From NCBI GenBank assembly GCA_030447905.1, contig JAUJNZ010000001.1, forward strand, positions 37,252 through 101,251: a stretch of 64,000 nt of DNA. Direction: 5' to 3'. Position 1 is the first letter of the stretch. Each line of letters begins with the position of its first letter. The notes beneath the pieces are model-generated. The model was not told the DNA's origin, did no database searches, and worked only from the letters and a program-made list of their open reading frames with translations. This stretch comes from Thermoleophilaceae bacterium (GTDB lineage: Bacteria > Actinomycetota > Thermoleophilia > Solirubrobacterales > Thermoleophilaceae). Of this stretch, positions 49,218 through 58,597 are shown piece after piece. The translations under genes and the position numbers were made by a program.

Positions 49218-51294
49218 TTGACCGAATTTCTGACCCAGTGGGGAGTGATCATCTCCCTGGCCTGCGCCGGTGCCGCCGTCGTCTACGGCCTCGCCACCAC
49301 TCGCTGGCTGCTCGCGCTGTCGCCGGGCAACGCCGAGATGCAGGCGATCTCGAAGGCGGTGCAGGAGGGCGCTCAGGCCTACCTTTCGCGCCAGTACACG
49401 ATCATCGCCGGCGTCGCGGTGGTGCTCGCCGTCCTGATCGGCATCGCGATCAACCTCCAGACGGCGATCGGCTTCGTGGTCGGAGGCGTGCTTTCCGCCG
49501 CGGCGGGGTTCATCGGGATGAACGTCTCGGTGCGCGCCAACGCGCGCGTGGCCGAGCGCGCCCGCGGCGGGATCTCTGGCGCGCTCGACGTCGCGTTCAA
49601 GGGCGGCGCGGTCACCGGACTGCTCGTGGCCGGACTCGCTCTCCTGGGCGTCGCGGGCTACTACGGGGTGCTCGTGCTGCTCGGCGAGGGTGGGGAGGAG
49701 GCGGTCGACGCGCTGGTCGGGCTCGGTTTCGGCGGATCGCTGATCTCGGTCTTCGCCCGCCTCGGCGGCGGGATCTTCACCAAGGCGGCCGACGTGGGCG
49801 CCGACCTCGTCGGGAAGGTCGAGGCCGGCATTCCCGAGGACGACCCGCGCAACCCGGCGGTGATCGCCGACAACGTCGGCGACAACGTCGGCGACTGCGC
49901 CGGCATGGCCGCCGACCTGTTCGAGACCTACGCGGTCACCGCGGTCGCCGTGATGCTGCTCGGCATCCTCGTTCACCGAGCTCGGTCAGGTCGCCGTCTA
50001 CCCCTGGTCATCGGCGGCGTGTCGATCCTCGCCTCGATCGTCGGCACGTTCGCGGTCCGCAGTCGCTCCGGCAACGTCGAGCGCGCGCTCTACCAGGGTC
50101 TGATCGTCTCCGGCCTGCTCGCCGCCGCCGCCTTCCTGCCCATCACCCTGTGGCTGATGGACGACCTGAGCTTCCAGGGCGGGGTCTCGTCCCTGCTGTC
50201 CTCCGGCGGCGTCCCCAGCGCGATCCGGCTCTGGCTGTGCACGCTCGTCGGCATAGCGATCACCGCAGGGCTGTTCGTGATCACCGACTTCTACACCTCG
50301 ACCCGCTTCCGGCCGGTCAAGACCACCGCCGCGGCCTCGCAGACCGGTCACGCCACGAACATCATCCAGGGCTTGGCCCAGGGTCTCCAGTCCACTGCGG
50401 CCCCGGCGATCCTGGTCGCCCTCGGCATCCTCGCCGCGAGCGAGCTCGGCGGCATCTACGGGATCGGCGTGGCGGTCATGGCCCAGCTCTCGCTGACCGG
50501 TCTGATCGTCGCCCTCGACGCCTTCGGACCGATCACCGACAACGCGGGCGGCATCGCCGAGATGGCCGACCTCCCCAGGAGGTCCGCGACATCACCGACC
50601 CCTCGACGCCGTCGGCAACACGACCAAGGCGGTCACCAAGGGCTACGCGATTGGCTCTGCGGTGCTGGCGGCGCTCGTGCTGTTCGCGGCCTTCATCGAG
50701 GAGCTGCGGGCCGAGGCGCGGTCGGCCGGGGAGACGCTCGCGCCGTTCGACGTCTCTCAACCCGAGGTCCTGATCGGGCTCATCATCGGCGGGATGATGG
50801 TCTACCTCTTCGCGGCGCTGGCCATCGAGTCGGTGGGCCGCGCGGGCGGAGGCGTCGTCGAGGAGGTGCGCCAGCAGTTCGCGGAGAAGCCCGGGATCAT
50901 GGAGGGTACGGAGCGGCCGAACTACGCGCGCTCGGTGGCGATCGTCACCCGGGCCGCTCAGCGCGAGATGATCCTTCCGTCATTGATCCCGATCGTCATC
51001 CCGGTGATCGTCGGCGTGCTCTCCTACCAGGCCCTCGGAGGCCTGCTGATCGGCGTGATCGTCGTCGGCTTCTTCGCCGCCATCTCGATGACCTCGGGCG
51101 GCGGCGCCTGGGACAACGCCAAGAAGCTGATCGAGGACGGCGAGTTCGGGGGCAAGGGCTCTGAGGCGCACGCGGCCTCGGTGACGGGGGACACCGTCGG
51201 TGACCCCTACAAGGACACCGCCGGCCCGGCGATCAACCCGATGATCAAGGTGGCGAACATCGTGGCGCTCCTGATAATTCCGTTCGTGGTGTAG
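49218..51294 (+). pseudogene. hppA: Membrane-bound proton-translocating pyrophosphatase, frame-disrupted
   Basis: Hydrolyses PPi to pump H+. Multi-TM protein with the catalytic signature [39 protein letters not shown], and the C-terminal [17 protein letters not shown]. The frame breaks twice: a base is missing after 50576 (CTCCCC|AGGAGG, expected GAGGAG) and after 50602 (GACCCC|TCGAC, expected CTCGAC). Restoring both gives the family's [19 protein letters not shown] and a 692-aa product. [10 protein letters not shown] has Lys and Thr at the positions that mark K+-independent H+ pumps. Both breaks are in C runs. TTG start with GGAG before it. Confidence 0.85.
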
Positions 51295-51333
51295 GGGAGA
51301 AGGCCGCGCCGCGGATCGGCGGCCCGATGCCCC

Positions 51334-51348
51334 CGCCGGTTGCCGGCG
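51334..51348 (+). terminator. Hairpin after hppA
   Basis: CGCCGG-TTG-CCGGCG, a perfect 6-bp stem with a 3-base loop, 40 bases after the hppA stop and just upstream of the next -10 box. No T tract. Confidence 0.3.
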
Positions 51349-51355
51349 CTCGCGG

Positions 51356-51361
51356 TAGCCT
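51356..51361 (+). promoter_or_regulatory. Candidate -10 box (TAGCCT) for the first APC permease
   Basis: TAGCCT ends 9 bases before GTG 51371. AGAAG just before the GTG is too close for an ordinary ribosome site. Confidence 0.4.
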
Positions 51362-51370
51362 GGCCAGAAG

Positions 51371-53305
51371 GTGGCGGAACGGAGGCCTAAGCACCAAGGG
51401 CTCGAGCGCGTCCTCGGCACGGGCGCCCTGTTCAGCACCGCCTACGGCAACGTCGGCAGCTCGATCTACTACGCGCTGGGGCTCGTCGCCGCCCTGGCGC
51501 TCGGTCTCACCCCGGTCGTCTTCATCATCGCCGGGTTGATCTTCGCCGCCACGGCCGCGACCTACGCCGAGGGCACGACGATGTACCCAGAGGCCGGCGG
51601 CGCCTCGTCGTTCGCACGGCGAGCCTTCAACGAGTTCTGGTCCTTCTTCACGGCGTGGGGCCAGATGCTCACCTACATCATCACCGTCGCGATCTCGGCC
51701 TTCTTCGTGCCTCACTACCTCGGCGTGTTCTGGGAACCGCTGGGGGAGTCGCCGGCCGACATCATCGCCGGCATCGGAGTGGTCGTCGTGCTCGCCGCCG
51801 TCAACGTCGTCGGGGTCAAGGAGTCGGCGGGTATGAACGTCTTCCTCGCGCTCGCCGACTTCCTGACCCAGCTCCTGCTCGTGGCCGTGGGCGTCGTGCT
51901 CGTGCTCTCGCCCGCCACGCTCGTCTCCCAGGTCGACTTGGGTACGGCACCGACCGTGCGGGACTTCCTGGTCGCCATCCCGGTCGCGATGGTCGCCTAC
52001 ACCGGCATCGAGACCGTCTCCAACCTGGCCGAGGAGGCACGCGACCACGCGCGCACGATCCCGCGCGGGATCGGCGGGGTGGTGGCCGCAGTGGCGGCGA
52101 TCTACGCTTTCCTGCCGGCGATCGCGCTGTCGGCGCTCCCGGTGCGCAACGGCCAGACCGCGCTGGGGCTAAGCAAGGAGGAGGGTGGCTTCGCTGACGA
52201 CCCGATCCTCGGCGTCGTGCGCAACCTCGACCTACCGCCCGCCCTCGCGGGCCCGGCCGAGATCTACGTCGGCGTCCTCGCCGCGACGATCCTCTTCATC
52301 GCCACCAACGCCGGCCTGATCGGGGTGTCGCGGCTTACCTACTCGATGGGCCAGCACCGCCAGCTCCCCGAGCGTCTGCGGCGGCTACACCCGCGCTTTC
52401 GCACTCCGCACGTAGCGATCGCGGCGTTCGCGCTCGTCGCCTGCCTGGCCATCGTTCCGGGCCAAGCCGAGTTCCTGGGCACGATCTACGCCTTCGGTGC
52501 CATGCTCGGGTTCACCATGGCGCACGTCTCGGTGGTGCGCCTGCGCCTGTCCCAACCGGCTCACGAGCGGCCTTTTCGGGGACCCGGGAACCTGCGGATC
52601 GCCGGGCGCGACATCCCGCTGTTCGCGGTCTTCGGGGGCCTCGGGACCGGGATCGCGTTCGTCGTCGTGACCGTGCTCGACGTGAGGGTGCTGGTCTCGG
52701 GCCTGGTATGGATGGCGATCGGGATCGCCGGCTACGCCGTGTACCGGCGCGGTCAGAAGCTGTCGCTGACGCAGACGGCGAAGATCGTCGTCCCGAAGCC
52801 TGTTGTCGAGCACGAGGTCGAGTATGACTCGATCCTCGTGGTCGTCGAGGACGACGCCTATCATCCCGAGGACGTCTCGACCGCCTTCAAGCTGGCCGCG
52901 CGCCGGCGGCGCGGTATCCACGTCCTCGTCACCGTCACCGTTCCGGCCAACGTCCCGATCGACGCCGCCCTGCCCGAGCAGGAGGCGCGCGCGCGGCAGA
53001 CCGTCGCCGCGGCTCGCGAGCTCGGGGGACGCCGGGTCACCGGCCACTCGGAGAAGGTCCGCTCAGGCGAAGCCGGTCGGCGGATCGTGGCCGAGGCCCG
53101 CGAGATCCGCGCGGCGGCGATCGTCATGTCGCCGCCGCCACGGCGCACGGGGAGCTCGGTGTTCGGGCGAACCCTCGAGTATGTGCTCGCCGAGCGCCCG
53201 TGCCGGGTGATCATCGAGTCGCCGCCCGCCCGCGACGGAGCCGGTAACGGTCGCCCCCGGCCGCGGGATGGGGAGGGCGTGGAGGGCGCTGCGGCGGGGC
53301 GCTGA
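51371..53305 (+). CDS. APC-family permease with C-terminal USP-like domain (copy 1)
   Basis: About 12 TM helices (residues ~10-470), starting with GALFSTAYGNVGSSIYYALG and FIIAGLIFAATAATYAEG, which are amino-acid/polyamine/organocation features. AYTGIETVSNLAEEARD in TM6 fits the conserved permease motif. Residues ~475-620 form a UspA-like domain (YDSILVVVEDDAYHPED through GSSVFGRTLEYVLAERPCRVII). Total 644 aa. APC-USP proteins include KimA-type potassium transporters, and the two RCK genes downstream make a K+ role plausible, though the sequence is closer to generic APC. A similar copy lies at 53628. Confidence 0.85.
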   Translation: MAERRPKHQGLERVLGTGALFSTAYGNVGSSIYYALGLVAALALGLTPVVFIIAGLIFAATAATYAEGTTMYPEAGGASSFARRAFNEFWSFFTAWGQMLTYIITVAISAFFVPHYLGVFWEPLGESPADIIAGIGVVVVLAAVNVVGVKESAGMNVFLALADFLTQLLLVAVGVVLVLSPATLVSQVDLGTAPTVRDFLVAIPVAMVAYTGIETVSNLAEEARDHARTIPRGIGGVVAAVAAIYAFLPAIALSALPVRNGQTALGLSKEEGGFADDPILGVVRNLDLPPALAGPAEIYVGVLAATILFIATNAGLIGVSRLTYSMGQHRQLPERLRRLHPRFRTPHVAIAAFALVACLAIVPGQAEFLGTIYAFGAMLGFTMAHVSVVRLRLSQPAHERPFRGPGNLRIAGRDIPLFAVFGGLGTGIAFVVVTVLDVRVLVSGLVWMAIGIAGYAVYRRGQKLSLTQTAKIVVPKPVVEHEVEYDSILVVVEDDAYHPEDVSTAFKLAARRRRGIHVLVTVTVPANVPIDAALPEQEARARQTVAAARELGGRRVTGHSEKVRSGEAGRRIVAEAREIRAAAIVMSPPPRRTGSSVFGRTLEYVLAERPCRVIIESPPARDGAGNGRPRPRDGEGVEGAAAGR

Positions 53306-53314
53306 CCACCGGTC

Positions 53315-53320
53315 TACCAT
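53315..53320 (+). promoter_or_regulatory. Candidate -10 box (TACCAT) for the two-helix protein
   Basis: TACCAT ends 6 bases before GTG 53327. Weak alone, but it follows the pattern. Confidence 0.3.
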
Positions 53321-53326
53321 GGCGGC

Positions 53327-53530
53327 GTGCGACACGCCTACCGCCACTCGATCCGCGCGATTTGCGTGCTGCTCGTCTTGGTGGGCATCGCCATGGTCGT
53401 CTCGGCGCTCGCCCGCGGCGGCGGGCCGCTGTCGGTGGGGGTGGTGCTGGGCCTGCCCCTCGCACTGCTCGGGGGCGGGCGACTCGTTCTCGCCCGCCCG
53501 GGCGCCGCTCCCCGCTCTGGCGGTGCCTGA
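53327..53530 (+). CDS. Small two-helix membrane protein
   Basis: 67 aa, no recognised family. Two hydrophobic helices (IRAICVLLVLVGIAMVVSAL and VGVVLGLPLALLGGG) separated by RGGGP. It lies between two homologous permeases on the same strand, 21 bases after the first; the intervening position and the repeated GTG-start pattern support it as real. It may be an accessory subunit of the transporters. Confidence 0.5.
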   Translation: MRHAYRHSIRAICVLLVLVGIAMVVSALARGGGPLSVGVVLGLPLALLGGGRLVLARPGAAPRSGGA

Positions 53531-53627
53531 GGCGGTCACCCTGGCGCGTCGGTCGAGCTCGCCGGCAGGCGATGACTGAGCCCGCACCCCCGGGGCGCCC
53601 GCGCGCCGGGCACTCCGGGGGAGCGAG

Positions 53628-55583
53628 TTGACCTCGACCGGCCTTCTGCGCACGCGCGAGTCCGTCGACCGAACGCTCGGCGTGCCCGCCCTGTTCGCGA
53701 TCGCCGGGGCGGCGATCGGCTCCTCGATCTACTTCGCCCTCGGCGTCGTCGCGCGCGACGCGCTCGAGCTGACGCCGCTCGCGTTCCTGGTGGCCGGCGC
53801 GTTCTTCGCGGTGACCGTCATGAGCTACGTCGAGGGCAACTCGCTCCACCCCGAGCGCGGTGGCGCCTCGACTTTTGCCCGCTACGCCTTCGACGAGCTC
53901 TGGAGCTTCATCGCCGGATGGGCGATTCTGCTCGACTACGTGATCGTGATCGCCATCGGGGCGCTCGCGATCTCGCACTACCTGGCTGCGTTCTGGTCCC
54001 CGCTAGGCCGTCCGGGGGTCGAGCTCGTGGTGGCGGCGCTAGCCCTGGCGCTGGTCGCCCGGCGCAACGTCCGTGGCCTGGCGGCGAGCGGGCTGGGGCG
54101 GGTGTTGGGAGTCCAGCTCTTGAACGTGGCCCTGCTGGTGGCGGTGGTCGTCGCCGCTGCGGTGGCGGGCGGCGGTGGACCGGGGGCGCCCTACGCGCCA
54201 CTCGATCCGCAGACGCCCCCGACGGCGAGCGGCTTCCTCCTCGCCGCGGTGATCGCCAGCGTGGCCGTGACCGGGGCGGAGGCCGGCTCGGGCCTCGCCG
54301 GAGAGATCCGACCGCGCGCCCGCGCCCTGCGCCGCCTGGTCCTCGCGGCCGGGGGGACGGCCGTCGTGATGTTCGTCGCCGTCTCCCTCGTCGCTGTGAC
54401 CACCGTGCCCGTGATCGACGGCGCGACCGCACTCGGCGGCCAGTTCCTCGAGGCCCCGGTGCTCGGCGTCGTGATGGGCCTCGAGCCCCCTTGGCTCGCG
54501 CTGGTGTTCGGGTACCTGGTCGGTGCGGTGGCCGCGCTCGTGCTGTTCGTCGCGCTCAACGTCTTCATGCTCGGGCTCTCGCGGCTCGTCTACTCGCTGG
54601 CGACCAACCGCCAGATCCCGGCCCGCCTCGGCCGCCTGGACGCGCGCCACGGGACGCCTTCGGTGGCGATCAACACCGCCGCCGGCCTCGCGCTGGTGCT
54701 GGTGGCCACGGGCGATCTCGAGTTCCTCGCCCAGCTGTTTGCCTTCGGGGCGATGCTCACCTTTACGATCGCGCACGTCTCGGTGATCGTGCTGCGCTTC
54801 CGAGAGCCCGGGCTACGGCGCGCCTTCCGGATTCCCCTGTGGGTCAAGGTCCGGGGTGCCCAGGTGCCGCTTCCGGCCGTGGTGGGAGCCGTTTTGGCCG
54901 GAGGCGCGTGGGTCAGCGTGGTTGTTCTCAGCGAGGGCGCGCGGATCGCGGGCGCTCTGTGGATGGCGGCGGGGATCGCCCTCTACGTGTTCTATCGGCG
55001 TCGTCAGGGCGTCTCGGTCCGTGGCCGCCTGCGCGTCGAGGAGAGCGAGCTGCAGGAGGCGGGAGGTTCGATCGAGTACGGCAGCATCCTCGTGCCCGTC
55101 TTCGGTCGACCGCTCGACGACGACATCATCGGCACCGCGGGGCGTCTCGCCGCCGAGGAGGCCCGACCGGGGGAGAGCGGCACGATGATCCAAGCCCTCT
55201 TCGTGCTCGAGGTCCCGATGGCGCTGCCGCTCGACGCCGAGGTTCCCGAGGAGCGCCTCGCGGAGGCGCGACGGGCGCTGTCGCGGGCCAAGGACGTCGG
55301 GGAGGAGTACGAGGGAGTCGAGGTGGCGACGGCCACGACGCGCGCGCGCTCGACCGGCTCGGCGATCGTCGAGGAGGCGCGCCGGCGGGGAGTGGAGGCG
55401 ATCGTGCTCGCCGCCGAGGAGCCGACGAGGATCCGCGGGGGCGCGCTGCTAGGCGGGCGAGGGGGGGCGCGCCAGCGCTTCGTCGGGCACATGACCCGCG
55501 AGGTCCTCGAGGAGGCGCCCTGCCGGGTGATCGTCACCGCCCCTCCGGCCGAGGACGTCGACGACGACGGCGCCCGGGGGTGA
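53628..55583 (+). CDS. APC-family permease with C-terminal USP-like domain (copy 2)
   Basis: Paralogue of the 51371 gene: about 12 TM helices beginning ALFAIAGAAIGSSIYFALGVVA, followed by a UspA-like domain from YGSILVPVFGRPLDDD to APCRVIVTAPP. 651 aa. Copy 1 has an aromatic/polar YGNVG where this has GAAIG, so the substrate path may differ. TTG start with GGGGGAG at 53617-53623. It is followed after ~35 bases by two RCK-type regulators in the same direction, which supports cotranscription and ion-dependent control. Confidence 0.83.
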   Translation: MTSTGLLRTRESVDRTLGVPALFAIAGAAIGSSIYFALGVVARDALELTPLAFLVAGAFFAVTVMSYVEGNSLHPERGGASTFARYAFDELWSFIAGWAILLDYVIVIAIGALAISHYLAAFWSPLGRPGVELVVAALALALVARRNVRGLAASGLGRVLGVQLLNVALLVAVVVAAAVAGGGGPGAPYAPLDPQTPPTASGFLLAAVIASVAVTGAEAGSGLAGEIRPRARALRRLVLAAGGTAVVMFVAVSLVAVTTVPVIDGATALGGQFLEAPVLGVVMGLEPPWLALVFGYLVGAVAALVLFVALNVFMLGLSRLVYSLATNRQIPARLGRLDARHGTPSVAINTAAGLALVLVATGDLEFLAQLFAFGAMLTFTIAHVSVIVLRFREPGLRRAFRIPLWVKVRGAQVPLPAVVGAVLAGGAWVSVVVLSEGARIAGALWMAAGIALYVFYRRRQGVSVRGRLRVEESELQEAGGSIEYGSILVPVFGRPLDDDIIGTAGRLAAEEARPGESGTMIQALFVLEVPMALPLDAEVPEERLAEARRALSRAKDVGEEYEGVEVATATTRARSTGSAIVEEARRRGVEAIVLAAEEPTRIRGGALLGGRGGARQRFVGHMTREVLEEAPCRVIVTAPPAEDVDDDGARG

Positions 55584-55617
55584 CCCTTGCTTCGCCCCGG
55601 CGTTAGAGTTAGCGAAC

Positions 55618-56049
55618 GTCGGCTGCGGACGAGTCGGTTCGGCCATCGCCAAGTCGATGCTCTCGGACGGGCACGAGGTCTCCGTGGTCGACGAGACGCC
55701 TGAAGCGATCGCGCTCCTCGAGAGGGGCCAGGACCGCAGCTGGGAGGAGCTCGGTGGCTCCTTCACCGTCGGCACGGCGCTCGAGATCGACGCCCTGCTC
55801 GAAGCCGGCATCGAGCGGGCCGACGCCTTCGTGGCCTCGACCGACGGCGACAACACGAACCTCATCATCGCGCAGGTCGCCCAGCGGCGCTTCCACGTCC
55901 CGAAGGTCGTCGTTCGAGTGCTCGACCCCGCCCGCGCGTCCTGGTACCGCGAGCAGGGGCTCTCGACGATCTGCCCGACCCAGACGGCGATCGAGCTCCT
56001 CACCGACGCCGTCCGCGAGGCGGCCCGCCAGCACGAGCGGGTCGGCTGA
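55618..56049 (+). CDS. RCK-N/TrkA-type NAD-binding regulator, start uncertain
   Basis: One Rossmann domain of the TrkA/RCK type, without an RCK-C domain. GCGRVGSAIAKS (55621-) is the dinucleotide loop; VVDETPEAI and ASTDGDNTNLIIAQVAQRRF follow. The first canonical in-frame start, ATG 55657, lies after this loop and would remove it. No ATG/GTG/TTG exists upstream back to a stop at 55528, so the start is noncanonical or a base is wrong. A TAGAGT box at 55604-55609 would put a leaderless start at the GTC codon 55618. About 143 aa; Mycobacterium CeoB is longer. The APC-CeoB-CeoC order recurs in Mycobacterium. Confidence 0.72.
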   Translation, partial: VGCGRVGSAIAKSMLSDGHEVSVVDETPEAIALLERGQDRSWEELGGSFTVGTALEIDALLEAGIERADAFVASTDGDNTNLIIAQVAQRRFHVPKVVVRVLDPARASWYREQGLSTICPTQTAIELLTDAVREAARQHERVG

Positions 56050-56051
56050 CC

Positions 56052-56726
56052 GTGTACATGCTGATCGTCGGCGCCGGCAAGGTCGGGTGGAACCTGGCCC
56101 GCGAGCTCGACGACCGCGGCCACGAGCTGCTGGTGGTCGAGTCGAGCCAGGGTCGCTACGCGACCGTGGAGGAGGAGCTCCAGCACGCCGTCCAGTACGG
56201 CGACGGCTCCGAGCTGTGGGTGCTCGAACGCGCCGGGATTCAGCGCGCCGACATGGTCATAGCGGTCACCGGAGACGACGAGGACAACATCCTCATCTCC
56301 CAGGTCGCGCGCGAGAAGTACGGCGTCGAGCGCGTGATCGCCCGCTGCAACAACCCGCGTAACCTTCAGCACTTCGACCTGCTGGGCATCAAGCCGGTGG
56401 TCTCGGCGACCGACCTCATCCTGCGCCTGATCGAGCACGAGGTGCCCAAGTACGGCCCGCTCCACCTTCTCGACCTGCCCCAGGAGAGTCTCGAGATCAT
56501 CGAGCTCGATGTCGCCGATGACTCGGTGGCCGCCGGGTCGCAGGTCCAGGAGCTGGGACTTCCCGACGGCTCCCTGGTGATCTCGATCCTGCGCGACGGA
56601 AGCGGCTTCGTGCCGACCGGCGACTCGGTGATCGAAGCGGGGGACGAGGTCCTGCTCGTGCTCGACCCTGGGCTCGAGCCCCGCGTGACCCCGTGCTTTA
56701 CCTCGCCCGCGGAGCGGGCGGCGTGA
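56052..56726 (+). CDS. RCK (TrkA-N + TrkA-C) potassium-channel/transporter regulator
   Basis: 224 aa: RCK-N domain (~1-125) with VGAGKVGWNLAREL and VTGDDEDNILISQVAREKYG; RCK-C domain (~140-224) with SLEIIELDVADDSVAAGSQVQEL and PTGDSVIEAGDEVLLVL. RCK-N binds NAD(H) or ATP, RCK-C may bind a nucleotide. It forms a pair with the gene two bases upstream, as in CeoB/CeoC. There is no TrkH/KtrB channel subunit nearby, which makes the APC permeases the most likely partners. Confidence 0.88.
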   Translation: MYMLIVGAGKVGWNLARELDDRGHELLVVESSQGRYATVEEELQHAVQYGDGSELWVLERAGIQRADMVIAVTGDDEDNILISQVAREKYGVERVIARCNNPRNLQHFDLLGIKPVVSATDLILRLIEHEVPKYGPLHLLDLPQESLEIIELDVADDSVAAGSQVQELGLPDGSLVISILRDGSGFVPTGDSVIEAGDEVLLVLDPGLEPRVTPCFTSPAERAA

Positions 56727-56787
56727 CGGCCTGCGCCGCTGCGGCGGGGACCTCCGGCTGGGCGCGACGCGCGGAGTTCTCTGAGCC

Positions 56788-58021
56788 ATGGCCGACCGCG
56801 AGATCGACTTCCTGATCGTCGGCGGCGGGGTCGCGGCCGCAAGCTGCGCCGAGACCCTCCGCGAGGAGGGGAGCCCACGGATCCATCGCCGTCGTCGGGC
56901 GCGAGGCCGATCCGTCCTACCATCGCCCCCGGCTCTCCAAGGGCTACCTCCGCGGCGAGGAGGCTCGCGGAGACGCCCTGCTCTACCCCGACGGCTGGTG
57001 GAGGGAGCAGGACATCGAGCTGATGGTCCGCACGAGCGTGATGAAGCTCGACCCGGGCGAGCGCATCGCGCGGCTGTCGACCAGGGAGGACGTTCACTTC
57101 GGCCGGGCGTTGCTCGCCACGGGCGCCAACGTGCGGCGCCTGCGCGTCGAGGGCTCCGAGCTGGACGGTGTCCACTACCTGCGCGCCTTTGGGAACAGCG
57201 ACGGGATCCGCGCCGACGCCTACGCGGCCGAGCGGGTGGTGGTGGTCGGCGGGAGCTACCTCGCGTGTGAGGTCGCCGCGACACTCACCGCCCGTGGAGC
57301 TCGATGCGCGATGGTGATGCAGGAAGACGTCACGCTCGAGCGAGCCTTCGGCGCTGGCATCGGTCGTTTCTTCCAGGGCGTGCTCGAGGAGCACAATGTC
57401 GAGGTGTTGGGCGGCGACGAGCTCGAGCGCCTGGAGGGCGGCGGTGAGGGGGTCGAGAAGGTCGTTACGGCGCGGGGGCGGGAGCTCGCCTGCGAGTGCG
57501 TGGTCATCGCGGCGGGTGTGACGCCCGACGTCATGCTCGCGCGCTCTGCCGGGCTCGAGATCGGGGAGAGCGGCGGGGTCGCCTGCTCGTCCCGCCTCGA
57601 GACGAGCGCCCCGGTCGTCTTCGCCGCCGGCGACGTGGCCGAGTTCGACTCGCCGCACCTTGGGAGGCCGGTGCGGATCGAGCACTGGGACGTCGCCCGC
57701 GAGCAGGGTCGCACCGCCGCGCGGAACATGGTCGGACGCGGCGTGGCCCACGAGGCCCTTCCCTACTTCTGGTCGGATCTCGCCGATTGGGCGTCGCTCG
57801 AGTACGTGAGCGACGGAGGTTCACCTCCCGGGGAGCCCGTGCTGCGCGGCTCGCTCGAGGAAGGTGCCTTCAGCGCCTTCTGGCTCGCCGAGGACGGTCG
57901 CCTGGCCAGCGCGCTCGTCGTCGGACGTCCCGCGGATCTCGGGGAGGCGCAGCAGATGATCGCCGAGCGGAGCTCGCTTCATCGCGGGACGCTCGCCGCC
58001 GCGGAGCTCTCGTCGGCCTGA
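56788..58021 (+). pseudogene. FAD/NAD(P)-dependent reductase (ferredoxin/rubredoxin reductase type), frame-disrupted
   Basis: A disulfide-oxidoreductase-like flavoprotein. The FAD loop IVGGGVAAASCAETLREEG is encoded from ATG 56788; the frame then breaks at GAGCCCACGG (56871-56880). Removing one C of 56874-56876 restores EEGSHGSIAVVGREAD and the following RPRLSKGYLRGEEA. The +1 frame continues through the NADH-binding GGSYLACEVAATL, VVIAAGVTPDV and FAAGDVAEF to the stop. Corrected product about 411 aa. It resembles the Rieske/rubredoxin/ferredoxin-NAD reductases; partner unknown. Using ATG 57023 as a start would lose the FAD site. It is 61 bases after the RCK gene. Confidence 0.8.
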
Positions 58022-58027
58022 GCCGGC

Positions 58028-58522
58028 TCAGGCGGCGGCGATGCGCCGGCCGCCGCCCGTCAGGCGCCACTCGCCGTCCTCGGTGAGCCCCGAGCGCAAT
58101 GCGAGCCCGTCGGCCTCCGCGTCAGACAAGGCGGCCTCGACACGATCGAGTGGATAAAGCCCGCCGAGCACGGTCGTGATGGTCTCGGTGGTGGCCGGAC
58201 TTCCGAGGTAATCGAGCTCCCACAGCGCCGTGAGCGCTCGCCGCTCCACGAGGTCCTCGAGGCCGTCGGAGGTGGAGACCAGGGTCAAGCCCCCCCGGCG
58301 CCGCTCGTCGAACCAGGTGAGCGCGATGCGACGCGGCCCACCGTCGCCCTCGCGGCCGTCGCGGCAGTAGGCGTAGGCAGAGTCGACGGATATCACCAGC
58401 AGCGGGCCTCCCGTTCCATGGAGGCTCTCGTCGTTCCAGACCTGGCCGGGCATCACCCGATGGGCCTCACCGGGCTCGGCATCGCCGCCGAATCGTCTGG
58501 GACGGGCACTCAGCGTCCGCAT
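58028..58522 (-). CDS. Uncharacterised protein with MarR/PadR-like layout
   Basis: 164 aa, no family recognised. A beta-like N-terminal half (LLVISVDSAYAYCRDG, RRIALTWFDERRR) is followed by a helical C-terminal part (LERRALTALWELDYLG, ETITTVLGGLYPLDRVEAALSDAEADGLALRSGL) that reads like a winged-helix, then a Gly-rich end. It could be a small DNA-binding or sensor protein. It converges with the FAD reductase, six bases apart. The start at 58522 is the longest in the frame; the shorter ATG at 58453 is possible. Confidence 0.55.
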   Translation of the reverse strand: MRTLSARPRRFGGDAEPGEAHRVMPGQVWNDESLHGTGGPLLVISVDSAYAYCRDGREGDGGPRRIALTWFDERRRGGLTLVSTSDGLEDLVERRALTALWELDYLGSPATTETITTVLGGLYPLDRVEAALSDAEADGLALRSGLTEDGEWRLTGGGRRIAAA

Positions 58523-58597
58523 CGGTGGCCTCCGAGAGCCCGAGCGGACCGGCGCCTGGCGGTTGGGCAGCCCTTTCCCGGGACCGTCGATTTCGTC

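Noticed and set aside
57023..57030. ATG 57023 as an internal start for an intact reductase
   Set aside because: It would lose the FAD-binding region that is encoded upstream in another frame; a one-base error explains the data better.
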